From assembly GCA_964030785.1 (NCBI GenBank), contig OZ034968.1, positions 67,394,399 to 67,458,398 of the forward strand: a stretch of 64,000 nucleotides of DNA. The letters are read 5' to 3'. The notes under the pieces were generated by a model, which had not been told where the DNA came from, did not search any database, and worked only from the letters and a program-made list of their open reading frames with translations. The position numbers and the translations under genes are program-made. Source of the DNA: Siderastrea siderea. Taxonomy: Eukaryota > Cnidaria > Anthozoa > Scleractinia > Rhizangiidae. Positions within the stretch are counted from its first letter, which is position 1. Every line of letters begins with the position of its first letter. Shown here one piece after another: positions 24,181 through 35,300 of the stretch.

Positions 24181-24649
24181 ACAGCATATCTTTTTTGTGC
24201 CTTACTCTCCAAATGGAGGCATTGGTCTAGTTACAATAAAAGATAAACATTAATTAATATAACAAAACAATAAATGCTAAATGACTAAATTTGAATTATT
24301 TGATTACATTCGTATTAATTATTTCTTTTCCAACACTAAAGTTTCAGCATCCGAGTACGACGCAAACTCAATTTTAATTCAAACTTAATTTTTATTCATT
24401 TATTCAATTTCTCAACTACTGTGGACCCCCTATGGGTCAGTGAAGTTTTGCTAGCGTTTCTTTGGCGGTAGCCTTTTCTTGAACCGGATATAAAAGACTT
24501 TTCTTACTGCCTAGACTTTCTGAGTGTCTGTTTTTGGCATGTCAGGCCAAGCGACTCCACGTGTTGGCCTAAGAAGCCGTCGACTTGTGGCAAACCTACG
24601 TACCGCCACAAAAACGTCTCTGGTAAAAACCTCGAAATTCACTACCTTA

Positions 24650-26030
24650 TATTTTCGCATCTGGGCAAAATTTAACACTGTGATTGACAGATTTTGCTAA
24701 TTTAAGTAAGTTGCTCTTTCCAGTGGTATCAATGTTCTCTCAATTAGCCGACTGAATGCGAAATTTAGAAAAAGTGCGAGCTGGTCGGTACACTCGCTAT
24801 TCTTATTTTTATATTTCATATTTTGCGTGATTTTGCTCAGTGTACATAAAGGACAAAAGAACACGCGAAATATGAGAGCGTATTGCACCATAGCATACGT
24901 ATCCCAGTTTAATAGGAGCTATCTTGTCCAGGAGTATTCCGGTTTTCTAACATTCAATACATTAAATTAAACGACTAAAATGACAGGGTAATAAATTATT
25001 GGGACGATAAATCCTTTATTTGAAAGTTTAACAGACGATAACTGCTGACATTCATCGTGATTGACATCTCTTGATTTTACTCATTCCTCGCGTTTTGCTT
25101 GCCCGCGCACGGTTCAGAAATACATTATGGAATTTGCGGTAGATAATAATCTGCGCGTATTATCTTTAAACTAATCGAATAAGGTATATGTATTAAAAAA
25201 TGTTCAAAAGAAAAATACGAACTTATTCCGGCTCATTTTTTTGGAATTGATAATTACCATTTTCCTCCTTTCAAAGTCGCAAGAGATATATATGTATTTT
25301 TGATAAGCATTGTTCAAGACACTAAGTTTGGTATCTAAGAAATACGGTCGAACTGCCCCCAGGCGACTCATTTGGAAACTTTGTCTACTTAGAAATGGTA
25401 ATTTTTAAAACATTGCTTGGACTAAAGGAAGTCTTGTTCGTGGATAGGAAGGTAAGTGCTAAAAAATTAAATATTGACGGATTTTTTCCTAATTGAACGT
25501 ATCATCGTTAGCTCTGTCTCAAGAAGCAAATCGCTCTTAAGTTTTCTTTAGCTATCTCTGATGAAAAAAGATGACATAGGTCATTGCCATTAAAGCGCTT
25601 AAACTGATGGGACTATGCATGAGAGTGAAAACACTGAAATTCTTTGTCTTCGTTCGCGCTGGCTTGTATACTAGCTTAAAGTAGACTATCGAGCTGTTAT
25701 TGTTTAATTTAGTTCATTCCCTGAAGAAGCCAGGTCGTGCCTGACGAAATATTTCGGGATATCACAGAAAATATAACCCCAGCTGTACAGTCACCCTTTC
25801 TTCGTCTATTTGTTTATCTAAGTGTATTTTGTTCGAGAGATCCAGCAAATGGGATCTGGAACTTTTGTATTGTCCGGTTGGCCCCTTGCAAAATTTTACA
25901 AGGCGTTCATTATTTAGCTGTGTAACAACATATTAAAAAATTACAACTTCCCACAATAGAAAACGGGAATTGATTTTTTTAACAAACTGACTCGATATGC
26001 CCAATGTAGGTAGCTACGGGCATAGAAGAG
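24650..26030 (+). repeat. segmental duplication flank C
   Basis: Matches 14470-16170. It lacks the tRNA-like head present in flanks A and B and is diverged after about 25450. Confidence 0.7.
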
Positions 26031-26516
26031 TATAATCTCACAACTGGGCCACTGACTCAGCTATGATGGTTCCTCTCATTTGTTTACGCCTGGAAGTCAT
26101 AAAATTAGAAAGCAACGATTGAATTTTTCATTTTTGTCAGTGTTTTTTCCCACTCAACCGCCAGTTTGTGTAAATAAATTCTTTGGCGGCTCCCGAAGTA
26201 CTTTAAAGTTAGTCATATCCGGGTACCGAGTAATAAACCAGTATTTGAATTTTATTGGAAGCATTTTGAAGGCGACATAGCGTCGGTGATCGCGGTCAGC
26301 AATGCATGCAGAGCAAACGAAGGCAGTACAACGGAATATAAAACTTGAATGTATTGGATTGTGTTTCTATTTGCAAAAAAATCTGGAAACTTCGGCTGGA
26401 CTGTCAATGGAAAGGCTATAATTTTGGTTTGCTCGACCGGAAAATTTCCAAAATAAAAGGAACGTCTTGAGAGGTAGTCCAAAATTCCCAACCGAAATAT
26501 CCAAACGGGAAATTGT
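26030..26516. other. no gene seen
   Basis: No convincing exon. The AAATTTCC-containing stretch before 26517 looks repeat-derived but has no partner in the window. Confidence 0.45.
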
Positions 26517-26525
26517 GTTCCATTT

Positions 26526-27386
26526 AGGCTCTTGCCGATTGTGCTAGCATAATTTTTGGCATAATCTGAGGAATTGAGCATAATTTTTGCCCTTTTTCTA
26601 AAAGTAGCACTGCTAGCATAATCCGTATATTTTCTTGTCTTAATAGCACAATTTTAGAATAATTCAAGAAAACGAAGATCTCAGCTACTAAAAACGATAG
26701 ATTACTATTAACAGTTGGTTCCACTCCTATTTTGCGATTGCTTTTTAGTTGTGTTGAGATACCGCGGGAATTCGATGAAACGGAACCGGAAGTCTGTGTC
26801 TCGGTCCCAGACTCCTTAGTCTTTCTCCCAGTGCTCGTTTCAAAATGGCGGCCGCCACGCCAAACGAGTCAAGTGCAGTGAACTTACATCCAGATAGTTT
26901 ACAAGGAGCGCGCTGCTAGCGCGCGCACAGTTCGTTGTTTACTCGAAATTTGCATACTTTACCATGGTAACTGGAGGCCATTTGAGTGCAAAACCTTGCG
27001 CAAACTTTGTCACGCTCTGCTACACGCGATGGTTAGCAAGCTATCCGCGGATAGTTATCCACCACACTATCCAGGCTTTGTGCAACCTATTTTTGTTCGC
27101 TGGATAACTATCCGCTGGATAGCAGATTTATCCGCCGTATAGGCCTAACCACCGGATAAAGTTACCCAGGTTTTGAACAACCGGGCCCAGAACGTCAGGC
27201 CAGGGTTAATAAAATACATTTTCAAACTTGTCTTGTTGTGAGTTGTGAAGTTTGTGCACAGAATAATTTTTTAAAAAAGTAGCATAATTTTGAAAAGCGA
27301 GCATAATTTGAGCATAATTTGGGCAAAAAACGAGCACTGCCACTAGCATAATATGCCACTTTTACTAGCACAATCGGCAAATGCCT
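26526..27386. mobile_element. 860-bp TIR element with about 9-bp flanking direct repeat
   Basis: The left end AGGCTCTTGCCGATTGTGCT and right end AGCACAATCGGCAAATGCCT are inverted repeats. GTTCCATTT occurs at 26517-26525 and again at 27388-27396, consistent with a target duplication (one extra A on the right). The subterminal parts are rich in GAGCATAATTT motifs. The middle holds GGATAACTATCCGC-like inverted motifs near 27040-27150. No coding sequence. Confidence 0.7.
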
Positions 27387-27544
27387 AGTTCCATTTACTT
27401 TTTCTACTAGTTCCAGGTCCTCGCCAATAGTCAAACTAGTTCCAGACTCTTTGCCGAGTGAATTGCACAAATGGTACATGCCGAATCTGGAAGGAATTTC
27501 CCATTCGGGAGGTTTTGCTTACCATTTGCACAAACCGTAGACCG

Positions 27545-27677
27545 TAAAGTTCAGGTTTGGTGCCATTAAATTGGTTGAAAAATTGATTTTCGATGTAACC
27601 TACGAAAAGATTGGCGTAGCTAGGTCCCATTTTGGTACCCATAGCGACAGAAGGAAAAGAACGAGAGAATTCCATTT
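27545..27677 (-). pseudogene. Penelope-like reverse transcriptase fragment
   Basis: The minus-strand peptide contains AMGTKMGPSYANLFVGYIEN, a stretch that precedes the catalytic YxDD box in Penelope-like reverse transcriptases. Homology ends at about 27545 (after PELYG), so the YxDD box is missing. The fragment abuts the plus-strand endonuclease part at about 27676, meaning the element was inverted or rearranged internally. Confidence 0.7.
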
Positions 27678-28283
27678 ACACTCACTTACCATCCACATAA
27701 CCTCGCAGCCAAAAACATCATTTTAAAGAACTTTAAGTTACTCCAAAATGTCGATGAAACAGGAAGAATGTTTTCTCAACCTCCATTGATTTCATTCAAA
27801 CGCGACAAAAACATAGGGAACTTTCTAGTTAGAAGTGTACTTAAATCTGATGATCAACTGGGTACTTTTAAATGCGCGCGCAAACGATGCAACACTTGTC
27901 CTTTCATTCAAAATGCGGACAAAATAACAGGACCCAAGCGATCGATTAAAATCACCGATCGCTTCACATGCACCTCCGCAAATGTTATCGATTGCATAAC
28001 ATGCACTTTGTGCAAAAAGATATACATTGGCGAAACAGGGAGGAGACTAGGCGACCGTTTCCGTGAACACCTATGAGACGTTGAAAGAAATGACAAGGAT
28101 GCATCCAAACCAGTCACCCGACATTTCAATCTCCCTAATCATACTAGCCAACACATGACGATCTGCGGCCTTTCCCTACACCAGGGTAACACGGAAAGCC
28201 GTAAAAATCTAGAACAAAAATTCATTTTTCAAATCGGCACACTTAATCCCCACGGTATCAACGAACGCTTTTCATTCAACTAA
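27677..28283 (+). pseudogene. Penelope-like element C-terminal part with GIY-YIG endonuclease
   Basis: The frame encodes a linker (TYHPHN, then ISFKRDKNIGNFLVRS), a Cys-rich stretch (CARKRCNTCPF) and the GIY-YIG core CKKIYIGETGRRLGDRFREH. This order, RT then linker then GIY-YIG, is that of Penelope-like retroelements. A TGA at 28074-28076 breaks the domain just after the core. The frame resumes in phase and ends at TAA 28281-28283. The reverse transcriptase half is only present as an inverted scrap next door, so the copy is dead. Confidence 0.85.
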
Positions 28284-28520
28284 TTTATTCTTGTTTTTCA
28301 CGTTGCCATGTTCCCACCAATAGCGTAGCTCCACCACTCCCCATATAAACGACGTGCAACCCATAATCCTTTGATTCGCTCTGACGACGGGCTAACGCTC
28401 GAAACGTCAGCTTTCAATTTCTTTACGGTGGCCAATCTACCTTTTCAACTCAGTTGATAAATCCAAAAATTTGTGTTTCACGTCCCCACCGACCCAGCAC
28501 CACAGATTCTTTAGAAACTA
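28284..28520 (+). repeat. 3' tail of Penelope-like element
   Basis: Untranslated sequence following the endonuclease, containing the hammerhead-like core. The landmark GGTGGCCAATCTACC follows it. A diverged relative of the tail (GCTAACGCTCGAAAGGTCGG and later ACACCGACTCCGTACCAC) is at 62220-62460. Confidence 0.65.
28378..28411 (+). ncRNA. hammerhead ribozyme-like motif in Penelope tail
   Basis: In order: GCT (stem I strand), CTGACGA core box, a bulged C, GGGC-TAAC-GCTC stem II hairpin, GAAA box, ACGT as a minimal self-complementary stem III, GTC cleavage triplet, AGC (stem I partner). Hammerheads with very short stem III are established for Penelope-like elements, where cleavage needs a dimer or flanking contacts. 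The extra C between CTGACGA and stem II departs from the textbook core. Confidence 0.6.
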
Positions 28521-28709
28521 ACCCTCTTGTTTGTTTTTGGAAAGGCCTAGCTGTTCATGCTGAATGGTTCTAAAGGACGCTGAACGATGTTGAATAGTGT
28601 TAACTAAAATGTGATTACCATCAAGCATTTGTACTACAAAGTTGTGTCCCACAGTGTTGGATTATGTTGAATCTGTCTTACCGAGGCCTTAGGGAGTCTC
28701 AGGAGATAA

Positions 28710-28891
28710 AGAATAGGCCATTTCCGGGTTGTCTTGTGCCTCTTTTACAAAGCGAGGCCTCGTGCAAAACCTTTCATATGAAAATGAGTTTTATCTGCAT
28801 GTGAATGGAAACTCATTTTCATATGAAAGGCTATGCACCAAGACTCGTTTGAACAAGAGGTACAAGGCAACTCGGAAATGGCCTATTAGAA
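28710..28891. mobile_element. hairpin MITE, about 180 bp
   Basis: AATAGGCCATTTCCGGGTTG at the left is mirrored by CAACTCGGAAATGGCCTATT at the right. Inner arms AACCTTTCATATGAAAATGA and TCATTTTCATATGAAAGGCT are also complementary, so the whole element folds back on itself with an 18-20 nt loop. No coding sequence. Confidence 0.85.
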
Positions 28892-30019
28892 TCCAGCAGG
28901 ACTGGGCTTCCCAGGGGATGACTCAATCAAGTAATCTCTTTCAGCAAATAACAAATTATACATCTTAAATGTAAAGAATAAAAACACCCGTATAGGTATA
29001 TATATTTTTAACGTTTGGAATCCGATTGACCGGACTTAAAGAAGATAATAAATCATAATCCATCGATTCTTTCTTATTAATTCATAATCTAATGTAGATG
29101 CATGTATATAATTTATCTGTTATAATTAATAATTATACACCTCTATTATAAATATCTCATGCAGAACTAGACAAAGTACAAGCTTAACGTATCTTAATTT
29201 GGTTTGCTTGCAATTCTAGTCTTATAACGGGTGAAAAGCATAAAACATGAGTGATGCAACACACATTACAGTAACACAGCATTCCCTGATGTATTCTTTA
29301 GACTGTCTGGGAAAGAAAATATCTTGAACATAAATAAACGAAACTGACTGATAAGCTTGTCCGTGCTATCTTCCCAGAATTCCATTGTGTCGTATTGTCC
29401 GTTTCACTAGACAACGTTTTGTCAAACAGGTGTATTTGATACCAGACAAGATGAATAATTTTTTTCTTTTGAAAACAAAAAGCTGCAGTTTTGGTTTTTT
29501 TTGCTCCGCATAGGTTTATACAATGTATGTTCAAAGCTTGGATTCTGAAAACGAACGAGGAGTGAGACTTTCCGATTTGCCCAAACTTCTCATCAGTTTT
29601 CCTATTCAACACACAAAGAAATATTCAGAGCCCGTTCACCCAACATAATACTGCACAGCAGTCTTGTAAAATAGACTGAATGTTTTACTAATGTGTCTCC
29701 GCTGCTTATGCTTAAGTGTCAGTATGAGAAGCCCTTTATCATTATTTACACACAATCTAGATATTTTGAATTACTTAAGTTAATTTCCCCCCTATTATGG
29801 CAGCTAATATTGACATTAAAAAACAATAAATGTCCGAGCCCGTCTCAAATTCGCTTGTGACTTTTATGACCTTTCAGCCACGACAGCACATTATCAGAAT
29901 CGTACGTCTAAGAAAAATGTCCACAGGCACGACAACAAATGCATGACGACTGACGAGACTGTAACAGGGTTCACAAAAAAGGAAAACAGACTTCACTCCT
30001 CAAACGCTTGTAAGATACT
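28892..30019. other. no gene seen; possible INPP5A 3' UTR side
   Basis: AT-rich sequence. If the tentative terminal INPP5A exon is right, the right part of this stretch would be the 3' UTR on the minus strand. No other exon or repeat was recognised. Confidence 0.4.
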
Positions 30020-30058
30020 CTACAATCTCGAGTGGCCCACCGTTTTGTATGAGACCAC
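30020..30058 (-). CDS. INPP5A: tentative INPP5A terminal exon
   Basis: A strong acceptor (CTCTTTTTTCACAG) is followed in the required phase by VVSYKTVGHSRL and a stop. It lacks the PV residues expected after GDHK and has no CaaX box, so the assignment rests only on phase, acceptor quality and position. Confidence 0.35.
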   Translation of the reverse strand: MVSYKTVGHSRL

Positions 30059-32362
30059 CTGTGAAAAAAGAGATAAGAAAATTTCATTATAATTAAGCAA
30101 CAAGTCCGAAACAGAGGAACAAAAGATACAGAACTGAGAAAAGTTTCTGAAAAAGAAATGAAAGCGAAAACCAATTCAATGGCAAATTTGGCCAGGCTGA
30201 AAGATTGTTCCATGACAACTGGGAGCTGCAAGCACAGCAACCCAATGCCACGCTCTAGCTTGACAATGAACGTTGTACGCTGCCCTCTAGACCTTTTCCC
30301 ATGATAAAAAAGAATAAATTCCAAAGAAGGCCGGGCCATGGATATGCATAACTCCTCCCATCCTCAGAAATCGTTTTAACGCAAAGATCGCAAAGCCACT
30401 TTCTGCACTTTAACTTCTTATTTGTTCGTCGTGGGGGGGAGGGGGGGGGGGGGTCCAACCTTTGTCTCATCTTGCCCCGGCAGCTGTCCCTGTATCCCCA
30501 GGACTACTTTTATGGTAGATGCCATCTGTATTGTGAGGGACACGGGATATCTGCATTGCCAGGAAGACAATGTTGATGGAACCACATTCCACAGCCACAA
30601 AAGTTCTTCCTAGCTTGAGATATGGAACTAAGGAAACTAACCTATGATGATTGCTTTCAACCTTGGGAGTAACCACCTAGGACATCAAACAAGTTAGCAC
30701 GTATGATGTTAGGTATAAGCAGCTTTAAAGGTACATAATCATTATTTACTTTACGTTATGTAGCGGAAAGAAGAGCAAAGAAAAACAGCCCAAGTTCACA
30801 GGAAGAGCGTTCTTACGCAACAAGGAAAAGAAAACTGTAGCGTAAACAATTAAAATAAAAATAGAAATTTAAAATGTAAAGTACACTTGTAGGGAATGAG
30901 AGAAGGAGGCCCGTCACGACATTTGGTTCTCAATATTTTGCGGTATGAACTTGGGAATTTTTCATTTGTTTTGACCTTAAGCACTGTTACGAATGTTCCA
31001 CTGAGTTAAAAATTTACTCCTCTAATTTTCTGAAACTGTAAATTAGTGTGTTAGGCTACAGATGTCTTCGATGAAATGGATTGCGACTTGCAAACATTGG
31101 TTCTGTCATTGCCTTTTGGTAAAATCGCTAAAGAGTGATTTATAATTGTTCCTCCTATAAGCAAGTCACTTGATACGAGTTGTATCTTCTTATACATGTA
31201 ACAGAAGAATTTTGAACAACAAAAGGTACTCAGTTTTAATAAACCCTTTAAGTCCTAACAGTGACTAAAATGAAATTTCTCTCTCCATTATTACCCATAC
31301 TTGTTCAAACATTCAAGTGATGAGAATAAAGCAAGTGATCACCAAGGATAAGATGTCTTGATTTTTGAAGACAAATTCTCCTTACTAGTTTCAAAAGAAA
31401 TGTATGGAAAAAAGCACAGTTTTGACCAAAAAAATGAAAGAAAATCCCCACGACTTAGCTGCCAACATAATGGCGGAAGAAACAGACTATAAGCAAGCTT
31501 TGCAACATGCCAATTTTCCAGAAGAGAACTTTGGCATCTCAAGTTGTCAATATAGTTTTTCATCCAGCATGCAAAACAGGCTTGTTTTGACAAGAATTGT
31601 TTTCATTTTGAATCACAAAGGTGGTGCAATAGTAATGTTAAACGGACACAAACTGAACTGAAATGATTGCTAACTTCTTTACGCATAGGTGCCTTAGCTT
31701 GTTTAAGTATGTTAACAGGCTATTAGATTTTGGTTTTGTTAGTCACAACAGTGAATGAATTAAAGCATTAAGGTGAAGTCAATGAAATCAACAGCTTAAG
31801 CATGTTGGTTAGTTGCCAGTGTTTGTTATGAAGACCAACACCAAGTGAAACACCAATGCAGCCCATAAACACCACTTATACACATTCGGTAAACTAGGTG
31901 CGGAAATCCAGTTTTGGCTCACTGCACTGGTTAGCGGCTCAACACGCGCGTCACGTTTCAATGTGGCAGGCAATTTTGCACTAACTCGCTTTTTTGTTTT
32001 CCTTGACTATCCCTGAGCGGAAAGAGAGACTGCTCGTAATCTACAATGCAAAACTAATCCAGTTCTCCATATAATTAAATAAACGTAATGTTCTGCAAAA
32101 TATAACAGTTCCAAACCTTGATTTAATGTGTCTTCAGAAGAATTCAGATTAAAATATAAAAATATAGGCTGCAAGGGAACAAATGAAATATTATGAATAT
32201 ATATCAATATCTATATGTAACCCTGTACCCTTGTATACAGATGTATAACACTGCACTCGTGTGTGGATTTCTTAAAATCAATACTTTGTTTCAGTTGTTA
32301 CCTAGTTCTTAGAATTGTAAAGCGCTTAGCGACGTTGTAATAAGCGCTATATAAACTTTGTA

Positions 32363-32396
<34 letters not shown>

Positions 32397-35300
32397 TATA
32401 AGGCGCACCCTAAACCAGAGATTTTTATTCTGCATAAAAAAGTGTATACTGTGGTGGATGTTTGTGCTCACACTCCTTTTGAACGTAGAAACATCCTTAA
32501 CTTCAGACCTTTAGGCCCTAACATTGATAAGCCTGTTATTTCTCCTTACAAGATTGCTACTCGAGGCCTTGAGGAAGAACGAAATGATTACCAAAGACAA
32601 AATCTAATTACCCCAACTAATGCTAGAAGTTAAATACTTGGAGAACAGTGAAGAGAACACACATGATGACATTGAGGTTTTAAGGGTTAATCGATGCTAC
32701 TGGGCCTCTAAGTGTGGTCTTTCCATCAGTACAATTAAATATTACCTAACATACAAAGGAAACTTGCAAAAAAACAATAAGATCTGACCATGACAAAAAA
32801 GCGACGGTAGGGCTGGTGAGCCAAACACTGACAATGCCAGTGTTATACAATAAATGTACCTTGTGATCCCCCATGCAGGCTTGTTTACCTATCATTTCAT
32901 ACACCACTGCAGAGCCTTTCTTCTACAGGTAAAAAACAAAATGCACAACAACATTAATTTTACCTTGAGCATTTCTTTTAAAAATAGCAATACTCTGTCA
33001 AGCAAAGAAGTCCATGGTCTTGATGCACCAACAGCTTTCTCAAAAAGAATTAAAATTTCCTTTTGACATTTCATAAAGAGGATCGGCTAAGTGCTAAGTT
33101 TGAGAATAACAAAATGAATTCTCATGATGATGCCCAAAGCAATTAAGTCTGAGAAAGCAGATATTAAGTAGCTTTTTTTTGCAAGGGGAGTACCACATCC
33201 CTCCTGGTAATGCTTACTTGTACAATTGACCACATATCTTTAACCTTCTTATGTCATAGATCTACATACCCTGTAAATATTTTGATTAAAAGTACATGTA
33301 GGAATTTCAACTACTTTCCAACCATCGGATGAAAACAATATTGGGAAAAACTGAAAAATTTTCCATCACTTTTTCATGACCTAAACAAATTTTTTCTAGT
33401 TTCCATGACTTATCCAGACCTGGAATGCAAATTTCAAATTCCATGACTTTCCATGACCTTTCCATGATGGTGTGAACCCTGTGTAGTGCTTCTAATTAGC
33501 TATGTTTTGAAACAAATTATCAGGGAGAACCTCTCAGGAACACTATGCACAAAATGCAATGTTATATTAACCAGGACATCAACTTCAGTGTAGGTGTCCT
33601 GAAGATACCCAATTTTTAATTTAGAGAATTCACTGAAATTTCACTTGAACTTTAAAAAAAATTACCACAGGAACACTTCAGGAAGGCCATTTTTCATGTT
33701 AATGGTTTAAGGTATCAGGGTACCCCAAATGACAACATTGCGTTTTCACCGTTTGAGCGTCAGGCGTTTCACAAGGACCCTAACAAACTATATATTTTCT
33801 GAAAGCTTAATAATTGAAAATTACGAAAACGTATTTAGATAAAGAAAAAAGACGACTGTGTCGAAAATAGAGACTACGTTTTTAAAAAGGACGTCTTTCA
33901 CAAAATCGGTTCCGCTCCAGTCGAGAATGATCTGGAGAGAAAGGCGAACATCGCGCCGAATTCTTCACACCTTTGTCTCAAAAACCGTGTCTCAGAATTT
34001 TTGTATCTGGCCTGGTTTATTTTCTGCCCTCAGTTAAACTTTGAAGTTCGAAGAAACACCTCTCCTCCTTCTTTTACGGCTCATAACTTTTGAATGAAAG
34101 CAAAAAATAAAATTCAGAGACACGATTTTGGTGTCAAATTATGTGGCAACATTGTCGCCAAATTTGAGCTAAAATGGTTGAAAACTCGCTGAACGCGAAC
34201 TTAAAATGTGCGCCCAATTTCTTGAAAAATTAGTTTCGAGAAAAAAGCCAAAATATGATTTGGAAACTTTTTCCGGTCTGAGGAGATTTAAACACCTAGG
34301 TGTCAGGATAATTACCTGCGGTTGACAGAGGGGAGGCTCAACTTACCGCCTTACAACAATAGCACAAACATGCCGACAAGAATGGTGTCAAATTCTGCGT
34401 GTTTTTATGTTGGAAAGTGACTTTCGTTGAGTACGAGTGCCGTTCAAAGGGTCTTCAAACGTAATAAACGGAAATTTTAAAGTCATAATATCACGTCGGC
34501 TGTAAAATGCCGAAGGCAGCATCATTTGAGCTGGGTAAGACTACCCAAGCTGCCGGGACCTGAAAGACGAAAGGAAAGGCGAAAGGAAAGCACATTGAAA
34601 TCTGCGAAGAAGCCGCCACGTGTTCGGCTCAAGATCTAAGAGAGAACATCCTGTCAGAAATGCGAGCAATTGGGAAAAAAATAAACTTCTTTATTACTGG
34701 AGACAAATTCCATACTTTCCTGGACATGCCGTCTTTTGCGCCAAGTTGATTCTTGGATACATCTGGCTTTGTAGAAATGTTATGGAATTTGAATGGATGG
34801 ATTGTTTTTCGCCGTTCGCGTTACGAAAAGCGAGCTGCCAGTCGAAGCTTGTCACACTGACAAGTGAGGAGTCAGGAAGCGCAAGTAATTCCTCAACGCT
34901 CGATCTTTTCTCTCTCTCTCTCTCTTTCACAGATATGATCGAAGTAGGCTGCGAGCAGTCTCTCTTTTGCTCTAAAATCCGTGCGGGATGAACGGCAAAG
35001 TCACGGGGCGATATTCGAGCGGCGAAGCCGCGAGCCGCGAGTAGCGTGGGCGGGAGAGTGGGCGAAGAGCGAAAAGAGAGACTGCCCTGCTTTCATACTG
35101 CATTTCTGAGGCCCTTTGACAGTTCGCATCAGTGACATAACACGCCCATTTTCGAACATGATACGCCGGTGTCAAATTTTTCCCGCGAATTTTAGAGCAA
35201 AAGAGAGACTACTCGCAGTCTAGCGAATCGATCGAAGCGTTCAAGTTCAAAGCTGGGGAGATGTGATAAACAGTTCCACACCAAAGAAGCCTGTATTGAA

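Larger units (their letters stand above)
30059..32859. other. INPP5A last intron (tentative)
   Basis: Holds a truncated piggyBac-like MITE (31250-31410) and a SINE-type tail (32220-32400). A 69-codon minus frame at 30467-30676 has no match I recognise. Otherwise nothing seen. Confidence 0.5.

Noticed and set aside
30467..30676. 69-codon minus frame, considered as a possible INPP5A or separate exon
   Set aside because: No match to the expected PVFLAF/CaaX end. The flanks look intronic and two other minus frames overlap it.
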